NCBI GenBank assembly: GCA_002497245.1 | Contig: DANB01000007.1 | Location: 1-45,922 of the forward strand | Length of the DNA stretch: 45,922 nt | Direction: 5' to 3' | DNA from: Euryarchaeota archaeon UBA439 | Lineage (GTDB): Archaea; Thermoplasmatota; Poseidoniia; Poseidoniales; Thalassarchaeaceae | Shown here: piece by piece, positions 16,506 to 25,570 of the stretch | Position numbering within the stretch: the first letter of the stretch is position 1 | Layout of the letters: each line of letters starts with the position of its first letter | Program-made: the position numbers and the translations under genes | Notes under the pieces: model-generated | The model's database searches: none | What the model was told of the DNA's origin: nothing | Seen by the model: the letters and a program-made list of their open reading frames with translations, nothing else

Positions 16506-19500
16506 TTATAATTTTCCTAATCTTCTAAGTCTGAGCTCGAATTCATCTAATTCCTCTTCAACTTCTATTTCTTCTTCTTTTTCAATAATTCCTATGTCTT
16601 CGATAACATTCTCAACAAAATCTTCAACTTCTTCTTTTGTTTCTTCTAAAGCATTGTTCTTCATATTCTTTTTATTCGATAGATTCTGTTTTATCGCCTT
16701 CTCCGTTATCTCTATCATTTCTTTTCTTTCTCTATGATTCTTTAATATCCAAGCCAGAGCTACAGAAAGTCCAATCACTAAAGATGCTGCAGCTATTCCG
16801 GTCTCTAAATCTTCAATACCATCATTGCTATCTGATCCATCCGTTAAGATTATTCTCTGTTCATTATCTGTTGAGTCCGATTCAATATCCCATGGGAATG
16901 CACAACTAAATTGTACTACTAATTCACTTCCATCCGGTAGGTCTGGCCGGTCAATTTTAGGCAAGAAATAGACTGCCGCAGGATCCATCACATGCTCTCC
17001 AAGAACTTCTCCTCCTGAACTCACTTCTAGTAAGCAGTCTGCATCACTTAGAAGGTTCTGATTTTCCCTAATTGTCGTAATCTGAACCTGTTGATTACTT
17101 CCAACACCCACCAGTTCAATTCCCGTTAGACCTATATTCCAATCATTTCTTCTGATATCAAATTCTTTCTCTGTGCTGGTGAACTCTACGCCCTTAGAGT
17201 CTAAGGCTCTTAGCATTAAATTTCTTTTCCCTGGTTCTGGATTCCAATTTATGGCTGTCAGATTTAATTGATCTAGGGATGAGTTTTCATCTACTGTACC
17301 GGAATATGAGTCTAGCAGTTTCCCGTTATCATCAATTAGTAACAAGGTATAGTCAAAGGCCTCAGTTCCATTGTAAATACTGCAGTATGCGGTGATATCT
17401 CCTTGTATTCCTGACAAGTGACAATTGCCATTACGGCTTACTTTCTCAGATATATACGAGGAATAGACAAGTCCTTCATTCGAATCAATAGTTATCTCTC
17501 CATCTTGAATAGACTGTGATGCTAACCATAACCATCCTCCGCTATTATCCCAATTTAGCAATCCTTGACTTCCATCAATTACAGATGAATCAGAGTCTGT
17601 TCCATGTATTTTCAGTAAGGTATTATCACCACTAATCATTGTAATGATGGGTGAAATTCCCCAAGAATAATCCTGTTTCACGGTGTCGAGTAATATTTCA
17701 TCAACATTTCCTAATTCGTCAATTGCCTCTACCTTAATCGTATATGTTTCCCCTTGCCAATCTGAGTCTGGAATTAATTCAATCGGAAGTCCTTTCAACT
17801 CTCCAACTGCCAAAACTGTAGTTGTTTCTCCTATAACTTCCCAACCTGAGGGTAAACTTCTGACATTAATTGTAATTGTAGTAGGGGCATTTCCTTCATT
17901 CAATAGTGTTGCATGAGGAAAACCTCCATGTTCTGAGACAACCCATGGGCCTTGCCCATCTAAGTCAAATTGATGAATCACAGCGACTCTTAATGGAACT
18001 ATAGTTTCTGATAATGAATTCCCTTCTCTTAGTCTAATATGTAGTTCGACAGTTTTCCCATGTTGCGCATTTTCTGGTGGAGTAATATTCAATGTCATAA
18101 ACGCACTTTCACCAGGCGATAGGATTGGTAATTCTTCAGGTGTTTCAACTATCCAATCATTTGAACCATTTACATATACAGTAGAATAGGCATTTGATGG
18201 TGAGTTACCTAATTGCATTATTTCTATGTCAATTGATGATCCCTCAGGGTTAATTTCTAAATCGACTTGACTTGATATCGCTCTCCATTCTTTAATATGA
18301 GGCACTTCTATACTGAAAATTATTGTGTCTACTGTCTCTCCTCTAGCATTTGCATCCACTGTGATTTGCATTATTGTACCATTCCAAGCATCATTAGGTA
18401 CTGACCAAGATATGGAGGGATTTCCTGTTTGATTAACCTGAATGCCCTCAATAGATGTCCCAGAAGCATTCCAACCCTGAGAATCATCAGAACCTGCATA
18501 TCTTATGCTGATAGATGTCTCAAGAGCGATATCGTCTTCTAGGTTTCCAATATTAATTGCTTCCAAGATTACTTGCCCTGTTTCCCCTGGAGCTGTTATT
18601 ATTGTGCTGTTTCTAATATTATTTCCGAGATATTCTCCATTTATCTCCCATCGATGGTCCTGTTTGGCTGAAAGTGATAAAATTTCCGAGTCTTGAACAC
18701 TCAGATTACCTTGAGATGTCATGATTATTAAAATTTCAATTTCCGTATTAGCCGGAGTATTTTCCGGCAATGTGACAATCACAGGTATTGTCTGTATGCT
18801 TCCTGGACCCAATGAAACAGTACTACTTGTAAATGAAACAGATACCTCAAATTCTTCCTCATTATCGAGGCTAGTAATCAATTCAGATTCCAATCTAAAA
18901 CTATCAAGTCCATTACCCGGATTTTCTAACTTAATCATTACTAGAACATCTTCTTCAACTTCCACTTCATATGGTTGTTCTAGAGGTGATGTAATTGTCA
19001 ATTCTGCTCTATAAATTTGTAATACTTCAAGAGAAAACTGCAATACATGATCTGTAGATTGTGTACTTTGTTGAATGAATGTATGGTACGATGGAGAAGC
19101 ATCATTAGGTAAATTCAAAATTATTGTACCATATACTCTGGATGATCCAGATCTAGTTAGGACAACTGAATCATCAATTATTTCCAAGTCTCCGGTTGCA
19201 CTCCAAGACCAACCAGGAATAATTAGACCTGCGTCCGTCATTGACCATTCAAGTTGATTCTCTCCGACTGGCATATCTGCTGCTACGTCCCAAGATAATG
19301 TTCTGCCTGGAACAGTTCTCTGATGCACGTCAGTTGTTACGCCAGTTGCTGTGAAAGTAATCTGAATTGTTTGGCATATGTCTTCACTAACACACATTTC
19401 AAGAGGTGTACTAACAGTATCTCCTAAATTTGCATTGCTAGGTACATCCAGCCTAGCTGTTACATATATCATTTCATCAGGTTCCAGTGAAAGAGCAGGG

Positions 19501-22133
19501 ATTTGATTTCCTTCTAAATCATACAATTTGAGGTCAGCACCCCATGCTGTTGTATCCCAAGACATAATTATCTGATTTTCTAATGCGTTCCCAAGATTAT
19601 GAATAAGCATCCAAGCCTCTGCATATTCTCCAGTCAAACCATAACCATGAGTATTTGCAGTTCCATCGGGTCCTCTAATAGAAAGCCCTCTTGTTCTATT
19701 TGCTTCGACAGCAGCAAGTGCTGAGATTGAAACATTATTGTCATCATCTAAAGTTAATGTTAGTGTTAAATAACCAGAATCAGATCCTAATGCATCACTT
19801 GGTGCATGTATTCTCAAATTTGGAGACCAAACCTGTCCTACTCCAATTTCTATAGATTCAATTCCTCCAGGAGTTTCATCGCTCCAAGTCCATCCATCTG
19901 GTAAGTTCATATCGTCTATGGATAGACTCCATACTCCTGCCAACCTTCCTGTTGAACGAATATTAGGCGTAAACAAAGAATTTTCACCAGGTGTTACAAT
20001 GGTTGGTTCGGTAGGTATTTCAAAACTAGCATTATAAGGATTAATAATATTTAACGTGGTAATATGAATATCATTATCGTATCTTGATTGAGTAATATTT
20101 CTGTAAGGATCTAAGACTAGTTTGAATTCATGTTCGCCAAGGTTTCCGGACCACTCCACATTAAATGTTGATAAAGATCCTGAGCCAGTAGGGTCAACAG
20201 GCTGCATATTACCGAATCGTTCTTGAGCTATGATTTGATCATCTGCATATAGTATAACATCTGAATCTTCATCAGTCTCCGAAGTACCTGCATTTTCAAA
20301 AGATACAGTAATAGTAACAGTTTCTCCAGGGTCAGGTGCAACTGGACTGAACTCTATACTTCTGCCATCTAATTGGGGTCTTATGTCTGCTATTTCATTT
20401 GAAATAATTGTATCGCCAAGAATTAGATCTAAAGTGGCGTCTCCATCAATATCTGCTAATGAAGGCGATGACCAAAGTCTATGATTAATTGTAATTGGCG
20501 TATTCCAATCAGAGTTAACTCCTGCCATAGTCCCTAAATCTCCATCATAAGCTCTCAACTCTCTACCATATGGTACAATTAATTCCGGCTCATCTGTGCC
20601 GTCAATATCCATCCATATTGGCGAGGAAACTGCAATTCCATCATTTGGTGCACCTTGTGGTTCTAGAATTTCTTTACTCCATGCTTCTTGAGGGTTAGTT
20701 CCATCAGTGTCATCATGACATCCAGTAAATCCATCTCTATTTGTGTTCCAACTGTTAGTAGTCCATGTGATCCAGCAAACTCTGTCGTGATCGCCATCTC
20801 CATCTGTGTCAATAACTATTGGTGCAGAATCTGCATACCCATTAGATGATTCGAAGTCCCATATTTTTGTTCCGTCACTAACTTCAATACCATAATATTC
20901 AGCTCCATATGCTGCACTACTGCCATCAAAATCAGATGGTATGGTGATGACCATTTCCATAGCATCATCTGCATCTAAGTTCGCAATGACCGGGCCAGGT
21001 AGCCTAATATGTGGTACATTCGAATCGAATCCATTCAGATTTTCTAGTGATTTACCATCCCAATTCGAATCACCATCAGCTGCATCTAACTTCCATAACC
21101 ACATAGCACTCGTAGAACTCTGAACAGATGTTAATATCACGAAAGCAGTATTTTCATCGGTTTGTATAAATGAAGGATCTGACGGATGAGTTCCTTTATC
21201 TAATGTTTTTTCCCAAATTGAAGTTGCAGAAGTTCCGGTGATATCTAATGCCAAGATAACAGGGTCATCAGAGTTCTTTTCAATCAATGAGAGTACTAAT
21301 TCTGCATTCCCATCTAAATCTAAGTCTGCAAGTAAAGGTTGAGCAGTAGGTTTGTGGCCGCCATATGCACTACTCACATAAGGACCATCTGTACTCCCAA
21401 TCATTAATGTTGAATCCGAGTAAGTCCACAATAATTCAGTGACATGGCTACCACCTGGTGACCAACCTGTGACTGTACATATTAACTCAGGAGAATATCC
21501 TTTTACATAGAATGTCCCACTCAAATCGAAGGAAACAATGATTTCTTGTTTCCCATCATAGTCCAAATCAACAACTACTGGGGATGCTTTAATTTCATCC
21601 GTTTCTCCTAAATCAACTTCCCATGCGAGGTCTGCATCTTCTCCTTCTATGATCCTAAGGAAGCTATGTAGGCTACCTCCGACATCCTCGGTTTGTATGA
21701 TTATTGTAAATAATGAATCTCCGCCGCACCTTTCAATAGAATCATCGTCAGATATAATCGATTCAGATAGGTCGGCAATTGGAGTAGCAAATGCATCAGT
21801 TGAATAAACATAGTTGTTATATTGCCAGTTTATTACTGGGTTCACTATTGACTGTAATTCTGTAGCATTTTCAGGCGTACCTAGTCCTGCTCCTCCATCG
21901 GGGCCATGGGTTGGGGGAGTAGATTCTCTCCCTGAAGTCCTTCCCGGTTGAGGCCAAGGTTGTCCGCCATCTATCCAAACTGAATCAGAATCTGAGGAAT
22001 ATGACTCAATTAATCTCTCATCAATTTCTATACTATGATTTCCATAATTTGTTAAGAATCCAGAATGAGGCATTAGCACTAAAAGAGATGTCATAATCAA
22101 ACAAATAGTAACTTTGTTCAATTGACTTGACAT
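16506..22133 (-). CDS. 1875-aa surface protein: FG-GAP/VCBS-like propeller, CARDB and NEW3-like domains
   Basis: The signal peptide is MSSQLNKVTICLIMTSLLVL. ATG 22133 has GAGGG six nucleotides upstream; an ATG five codons earlier (22148) is an alternative. The first third is an integrin-like propeller with calcium motifs (DLDYDGKQE, DLDLDGNAE, DTDGDGDHD, DIDGDATLD). A CARDB-type adhesion domain follows, then about ten Ig-like segments resembling NEW3 (phrases such as NPGNGLDSF, NIGNLEDDI and NEGNAPTTI). Near the end come a membrane helix (GIAAASLVIGLSVALAWIL) and a roughly 90-residue cytoplasmic charged tail, likely coiled coil (EIEVEEELDEFELRLRRLG). Most of the protein faces outward. Role inferred: a cell-surface adhesion or envelope protein. 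Confidence 0.85.
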   Translation of the reverse strand: MSSQLNKVTICLIMTSLLVLMPHSGFLTNYGNHSIEIDERLIESYSSDSDSVWIDGGQPWPQPGRTSGRESTPPTHGPDGGAGLGTPENATELQSIVNPVINWQYNNYVYSTDAFATPIADLSESIISDDDSIERCGGDSLFTIIIQTEDVGGSLHSFLRIIEGEDADLAWEVDLGETDEIKASPVVVDLDYDGKQEIIVSFDLSGTFYVKGYSPELICTVTGWSPGGSHVTELLWTYSDSTLMIGSTDGPYVSSAYGGHKPTAQPLLADLDLDGNAELVLSLIEKNSDDPVILALDITGTSATSIWEKTLDKGTHPSDPSFIQTDENTAFVILTSVQSSTSAMWLWKLDAADGDSNWDGKSLENLNGFDSNVPHIRLPGPVIANLDADDAMEMVITIPSDFDGSSAAYGAEYYGIEVSDGTKIWDFESSNGYADSAPIVIDTDGDGDHDRVCWITWTTNSWNTNRDGFTGCHDDTDGTNPQEAWSKEILEPQGAPNDGIAVSSPIWMDIDGTDEPELIVPYGRELRAYDGDLGTMAGVNSDWNTPITINHRLWSSPSLADIDGDATLDLILGDTIISNEIADIRPQLDGRSIEFSPVAPDPGETVTITVSFENAGTSETDEDSDVILYADDQIIAQERFGNMQPVDPTGSGSLSTFNVEWSGNLGEHEFKLVLDPYRNITQSRYDNDIHITTLNIINPYNASFEIPTEPTIVTPGENSLFTPNIRSTGRLAGVWSLSIDDMNLPDGWTWSDETPGGIESIEIGVGQVWSPNLRIHAPSDALGSDSGYLTLTLTLDDDNNVSISALAAVEANRTRGLSIRGPDGTANTHGYGLTGEYAEAWMLIHNLGNALENQIIMSWDTTAWGADLKLYDLEGNQIPALSLEPDEMIYVTARLDVPSNANLGDTVSTPLEMCVSEDICQTIQITFTATGVTTDVHQRTVPGRTLSWDVAADMPVGENQLEWSMTDAGLIIPGWSWSATGDLEIIDDSVVLTRSGSSRVYGTIILNLPNDASPSYHTFIQQSTQSTDHVLQFSLEVLQIYRAELTITSPLEQPYEVEVEEDVLVMIKLENPGNGLDSFRLESELITSLDNEEEFEVSVSFTSSTVSLGPGSIQTIPVIVTLPENTPANTEIEILIIMTSQGNLSVQDSEILSLSAKQDHRWEINGEYLGNNIRNSTIITAPGETGQVILEAINIGNLEDDIALETSISIRYAGSDDSQGWNASGTSIEGIQVNQTGNPSISWSVPNDAWNGTIMQITVDANARGETVDTIIFSIEVPHIKEWRAISSQVDLEINPEGSSIDIEIMQLGNSPSNAYSTVYVNGSNDWIVETPEELPILSPGESAFMTLNITPPENAQHGKTVELHIRLREGNSLSETIVPLRVAVIHQFDLDGQGPWVVSEHGGFPHATLLNEGNAPTTITINVRSLPSGWEVIGETTTVLAVGELKGLPIELIPDSDWQGETYTIKVEAIDELGNVDEILLDTVKQDYSWGISPIITMISGDNTLLKIHGTDSDSSVIDGSQGLLNWDNSGGWLWLASQSIQDGEITIDSNEGLVYSSYISEKVSRNGNCHLSGIQGDITAYCSIYNGTEAFDYTLLLIDDNGKLLDSYSGTVDENSSLDQLNLTAINWNPEPGKRNLMLRALDSKGVEFTSTEKEFDIRRNDWNIGLTGIELVGVGSNQQVQITTIRENQNLLSDADCLLEVSSGGEVLGEHVMDPAAVYFLPKIDRPDLPDGSELVVQFSCAFPWDIESDSTDNEQRIILTDGSDSNDGIEDLETGIAAASLVIGLSVALAWILKNHRERKEMIEITEKAIKQNLSNKKNMKNNALEETKEEVEDFVENVIEDIGIIEKEEEIEVEEELDEFELRLRRLGKL

Positions 22134-22202
22134 AGTGAACCCTCGCATCAGGGTCTAAATGGGGTTCAATACCCACTTGAACATTCGCACTAAACTATCA
22201 TC

Positions 22203-22217
22203 CAGACCTACGGTCTG
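22203..22217. other. Short perfect hairpin CAGACC-TAC-GGTCTG
   Basis: Six base pairs with a three-base loop lie in the divergent spacer between the large surface-protein gene and rpoE1. It may be an operator-like inverted repeat or part of a leader. No function is assigned. Confidence 0.4.
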
Positions 22218-22260
22218 TGAGGTAAATCTCATTTTCCGCAGTCATTAATCATCCGTTGTG

Positions 22261-22268
22261 CTTATACA
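22261..22268 (+). promoter_or_regulatory. Possible TATA box of the rpoE1 leader
   Basis: CTTATACA is centred about 26 nt before position 22290, exactly where the structured leader helix begins. This predicts transcription starting at the helix base. Confidence 0.35.
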
Positions 22269-22289
22269 GGGGAGGTAAGTCGGCGACTC

Positions 22290-22372
22290 AACGGACTTCT
22301 CCTCTGGAGGCTTTGCCGATGAGGGACGGGGGGTCTTCTGCCTTCCTCCGACAAACCTCGGAGCAGTCCGTT
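22290..22372 (+). promoter_or_regulatory. GC-rich structured leader upstream of rpoE1
   Basis: An 8-bp perfect helix joins AACGGACT (22290-22297) to AGTCCGTT (22365-22372). Inside it, CTCCGA/TCGGAG (22346-22351 and 22358-22363) forms a perfect 6-bp hairpin, and CCTC/GAGG can pair further in. The stretch is far richer in G and C than its surroundings. It ends 5 nt before the rpoE1 Shine-Dalgarno. It could be an autoregulatory leader for the transcription/ribosome operon or a separate small RNA. No known RNA family was matched. Confidence 0.5.
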
Positions 22373-22389
22373 TAATGGAGGAAAAAGGC

Positions 22390-22938
22390 ATGTACAGCAT
22401 AGTCACCCGCGAAGATACAATAAGAATACCTGCAGAATATATTCGTGCAGGACGTAATCTAGTTGACCACATAGATGAATTAGCAAATGACGCATTCGAG
22501 GGTCGATTTGATCCTGATGAAAACTACACCGTTTTAACATTTGATCACGAACCCTTAGGCCGTGGAAAAATTATTCATGGGGATGGAGCTATTTATCAGC
22601 GTGTAAAATTCAAGGCTTTACTATTCAATATGGAAAACAATGAAGTTGTAGATGGTTATGCATCTGAAATTTCGGAATATGGAGCATTCGTGAGAATAGG
22701 TCCTATGGAAGCTTTATTGCACAAATCGCAGATTCTTGATGAACCCATTAATGTGAACTTAGGAGTTAAGAGAATTGAGGGGGCCTCAAGTGGGAAGTAT
22801 TTAGAAGAGGGTTCTTACATACGTTCTCGTGTAGTTTCTAAGGCAATAAATCAGAACGATCCTAGAGCAAGTAAGATTGGATTAAATTGTAAAATGGATG
22901 GACTTGGCGCATATTCTTGGATTCAGGAGCAGGATTAA
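22390..22938 (+). CDS. rpoE1: RNA polymerase subunit E' (Rpo7)
   Basis: This 182-aa protein is the archaeal Rpo7 subunit, which with Rpo4 forms the stalk that binds emerging RNA. The N-terminal RNP-like domain (MYSIVTREDTIRIPAEY to about residue 80) is followed by an S1 RNA-binding domain (NEVVDGYASEISEYGAFVRI). ATG 22390 is supported by GGAGG at 22377-22381; an in-frame ATG at 22375 overlaps that site and is rejected. It heads the cluster rpoE1-spt4-rps24e-rps27ae, the standard archaeal order. It is preceded by a structured GC-rich leader, which may regulate the whole operon. Confidence 0.95.
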   Translation: MYSIVTREDTIRIPAEYIRAGRNLVDHIDELANDAFEGRFDPDENYTVLTFDHEPLGRGKIIHGDGAIYQRVKFKALLFNMENNEVVDGYASEISEYGAFVRIGPMEALLHKSQILDEPINVNLGVKRIEGASSGKYLEEGSYIRSRVVSKAINQNDPRASKIGLNCKMDGLGAYSWIQEQD

Positions 22939-22939
22939 A

Positions 22940-23158
22940 ATGGCCAAGCAACCATTTGCTTGTGGCGAATGCTATCGTATTTTGCCTGATCCTGAAAATA
23001 AAAAAGATATACCTCAATGTAAGCATTGCCCGAATGCGCCTGTGACTACTGATTGGCAGGGCTATGTGATAATTCTTAATCCCAAGCGATCTGAAGTCGC
23101 AGCGAGACTCAATGTAACAAGTCCTGGAACTTATGCTCTGAAGGTAAATATAAGATAA
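22940..23158 (+). CDS. spt4: Transcription elongation factor Spt4 (RpoE'')
   Basis: This 72-aa protein pairs with Spt5 to keep RNA polymerase processive. The zinc site is CGECYRI and CKHCPNAP; the second half has the Spt4 strand pattern TTDWQGYVIILNPKRSE. ATG 22940 starts one nucleotide after the rpoE1 stop, so translation is probably coupled. Normal length for archaeal Spt4. Confidence 0.95.
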   Translation: MAKQPFACGECYRILPDPENKKDIPQCKHCPNAPVTTDWQGYVIILNPKRSEVAARLNVTSPGTYALKVNIR

Positions 23159-23171
23159 GGAGGAAATAAAT

Positions 23172-23477
23172 ATGCAAATAATTGAAAGAAAAGAAAACCC
23201 ACTACTTGGGAGAGTTGAATTAACCTTTGAATGGAATCATACAAACCTTCCTACTCCAACACTTTCCGAAATGATAACTGCTGCAGCAAAAGCAGAACCC
23301 GGCTCAAAAAAAGAATTGATTTTCGTTAAGAATGTAAACACTCGGTATGGGAGGCCATTAACTACTGGAATTGCACTGATTTATGATTCAGAAGAATCAG
23401 CATCATTAGAACCAAAATTTATTGTTGATAGACATGAAAAGACTCGAGCTCAAAAAGAAACAGGAGGAGATGAATAA
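23172..23477 (+). CDS. rps24e: 30S ribosomal protein S24e
   Basis: This 101-aa protein matches archaeal S24e: MQIIERKENPLLGRVELTF, then NVNTRYGRPLTTGIALIYD and a basic C-terminal part. A strong Shine-Dalgarno (AAGGAGG) lies just before ATG 23172. Its stop overlaps the start of rps27ae by one base (TAATG). Confidence 0.95.
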   Translation: MQIIERKENPLLGRVELTFEWNHTNLPTPTLSEMITAAAKAEPGSKKELIFVKNVNTRYGRPLTTGIALIYDSEESASLEPKFIVDRHEKTRAQKETGGDE

Positions 23478-23653
23478 TGGCAGAAGGACCTAACCCACAA
23501 TCTAAGTGGTCAAAATATTCGGTAGAGGGCGATTCTTTAGTTCGTAAAGGCGAATTTTGCCCAATTTGTGGCCCAGGAGTCTTCCTAGGAATTCATAATG
23601 ATAGGAAAGTTTGTGGCAAGTGTGGTTACAATTCAAATGATGAAGAAGAATAA
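23477..23653 (+). CDS. rps27ae: 30S ribosomal protein S27ae
   Basis: This 58-aa zinc-ribbon ribosomal protein begins MAEGPNPQSKWSKYSVEGD. Its four zinc cysteines are in FCPICGPG and VCGKCGY, followed by an acidic tail. It overlaps the rps24e stop by one nucleotide, with GGAGG upstream. In many archaea a KEOPS gene (kae1) follows; here the next gene is convergent and begins its stop codon at the very next base. Confidence 0.95.
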   Translation: MAEGPNPQSKWSKYSVEGDSLVRKGEFCPICGPGVFLGIHNDRKVCGKCGYNSNDEEE

Positions 23654-24556
23654 TTAAATTCTGATTTCTTCCCATTTCCCATCATTGGTAAGAACATTGT
23701 TTCCAATAATGCCAATACCGATATTTTCTCTTGGTAAAATTACTAAGTTTCCATCTTTATCCAGCTTTCCATCGTGTCTCCATCCGGTCCAGATCCAATC
23801 TCCTTTGATATTTTTAACATCATAAACTGGTCCCAAAACTTTGTAAATTTTTGGTTTTCCAGCCAATGTCGACAGAGTTGCAAAATATTTCCCATTCAGT
23901 TTAATAAACCAACCCTCATCTTTTTCGTAAAGAAATCCGGTAATTATTTCTGGCATCTTTAAAACTCCTTTTTTGATTATATTTGCCTCATCATCCATAA
24001 TGGCAAATCCTCCTGCCTTTGAAATTAATACGATACCTTCTTCAGTATTCACAAATCCAATTATTTCATCAAATGAGTTTATTTTTTCAATATCTTTCCA
24101 TTTAGGTATCTCAGACCTCCATATTTCATTAGATTCGCTATCGATTCTGTAAATACCTCTATTTATCGTAGAAAAACAAATTGAATTATCAACTTCTGAT
24201 AATGCAGTTGGTTCAGAGTCCAGTATCTGCGACCAAGTACTAGATGATGGATGTAGGTGATAATTTAATTTATTACTCCGCAAATCCGCTTTTTTTTCAC
24301 CATTTAGCCATTCTTCATTCAAATCAAATGCAGCCATTCTCGCCTGTCTGAGTTCTCTTTCAATCCAAACTCCTATCCACTTTTCTCCCACTATTGTACT
24401 TGATGTAATCATAGCGGGAAATGGTTGACTAACTTCTGTAATAGGATTTAGATTTTCATCAACTTTCAGCAATTGACCTGATACACCTGAGATTACATGT
24501 ATCTTCTCTCCTGAGTCTATTTTAATAGGAGCAAAACCTATTTCTGAACTTCCCAT
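23654..24556 (-). CDS. Unknown 300-aa protein, probably beta-propeller
   Basis: GAGGAG six nucleotides before ATG 24556 (MGSSEIGFAP) decides the start over an upstream TTG at 24586. There is no signal peptide, so it is probably cytoplasmic. Repeated short strands with W/G turns (GEKWIGVWI, GGFAIMDDEAN, GDWIWTGWRH) suggest a WD/YVTN-like propeller, but no named family is recognised. It abuts rps27ae tail to tail with no spacer, and diverges from dtdA. Role unknown. Confidence 0.65.
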   Translation of the reverse strand: MGSSEIGFAPIKIDSGEKIHVISGVSGQLLKVDENLNPITEVSQPFPAMITSSTIVGEKWIGVWIERELRQARMAAFDLNEEWLNGEKKADLRSNKLNYHLHPSSSTWSQILDSEPTALSEVDNSICFSTINRGIYRIDSESNEIWRSEIPKWKDIEKINSFDEIIGFVNTEEGIVLISKAGGFAIMDDEANIIKKGVLKMPEIITGFLYEKDEGWFIKLNGKYFATLSTLAGKPKIYKVLGPVYDVKNIKGDWIWTGWRHDGKLDKDGNLVILPRENIGIGIIGNNVLTNDGKWEEIRI

Positions 24557-24631
24557 GTTGAACTCCTCTAAAGGCCAGTGTTTCAAGGTGTGGTTCAGAG
24601 GATTGAAAATTAAACTCTCTTTGGAAGGCTT

Positions 24632-25570
24632 ATGGGAGTACTTGTAGTGGCTTCTAAATCCGATATGGCATCAATGACATTGTACGATGCTATGAGGCGT
24701 TTAGATGGTTGGAGTGAATCTTTTTCTTCATCTCTAGGAGATTATTATATCCATGAATGTGATAGGGTATATCTATTACTAATTGATCAAATTCACATTA
24801 GAGCAGATCATATAGATCTTATTTTTAGTGAAAATACTAATCTCTCTGTTGATGATGTTCTCATTTTATCTAGACATGTTTCCCGTTCTAATACACCTGC
24901 AATGACTTTGCATGCTATCGGAATCCCCGGTATTTTACCATATGGTGAGGAAGGGAAATCTGGAGGGAAAAATGGCACATTAGTTCCTCCAAGCAAATAT
25001 TTCGCATCATTATTCAGGAGAATGAACAAGTTAGCTAGAGAGAAAAAATTAGATGTTGATTTCGATTTAACTCTAGAAACAACTCATCATGGACCCATAT
25101 TAAAAACGCCTACCTTGTATATTGAGATTGGCTCAACTGATAATGAATGGAGCAGAGAAGATGTAGCTGAATGTTGGGCTGAAGTAATCTCCGACGTATT
25201 AGGGATGTTTGATGATGAATTAAGGTATTTCAATCCAAATTCGGAAGTTATGATTGGATTCGGCGGTGGTCACTATGCTCCAAGACATAAAGCAGTAATT
25301 ATTGATTCAGAAATTAATTTAGGTCATGTTATAGCAAATTATTCTTTAATCTTCGATCAAAAATCTGAATCCCAGCTTCCTTCGGGGCCATGGTCAGAAT
25401 GCATTAAAAATGTGGTTTCTTCAACAAGAATTTCTTTCCCAAATAATACGATTTTTGCTCATTTAGATAGGAAATCATTCAAGGGATGGGAACGTTCTGC
25501 AATTATTCAAAGATTAGAAGAATTAGGCGTAGAAGTTAGACGTGGCAAGCAAATCTCTCAAAGAGAATAA
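24632..25570 (+). CDS. dtdA: D-aminoacyl-tRNA deacylase, archaeal GEK1 type
   Basis: This 312-aa enzyme frees D-amino acids from mischarged tRNA. Family motifs are present: ILSRHVSRSNTPAMTLHAIG, LETTHHGP, YIEIGSTDNEW and GFGGGHYAPRH, with the conserved histidines of each. ATG 24632 has an AT-rich stretch (AAAATTAAAC) about 21 nt upstream and GGAAGG close by. Its end overlaps a possible GTG start of the proline dehydrogenase gene by 29 nt, so the two are likely co-transcribed. Confidence 0.93.
   Translation: MGVLVVASKSDMASMTLYDAMRRLDGWSESFSSSLGDYYIHECDRVYLLLIDQIHIRADHIDLIFSENTNLSVDDVLILSRHVSRSNTPAMTLHAIGIPGILPYGEEGKSGGKNGTLVPPSKYFASLFRRMNKLAREKKLDVDFDLTLETTHHGPILKTPTLYIEIGSTDNEWSREDVAECWAEVISDVLGMFDDELRYFNPNSEVMIGFGGGHYAPRHKAVIIDSEINLGHVIANYSLIFDQKSESQLPSGPWSECIKNVVSSTRISFPNNTIFAHLDRKSFKGWERSAIIQRLEELGVEVRRGKQISQRE

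Noticed and set aside
22268..22372. Resemblance of GAGGTAAGTC to the RNase P RNA core, and of the region to SRP RNA
   Set aside because: The stretch is only about 100 nt, the RNase P core motif is not exact, and no SRP helix 8 or other conserved segments were found.
22245..22472. A 75-codon open frame on the minus strand across the rpoE1 leader
   Set aside because: It overlaps the rpoE1 start and the structured leader, and its product (Arg/Pro/Ser-rich) looks like a by-product of the GC-rich island.
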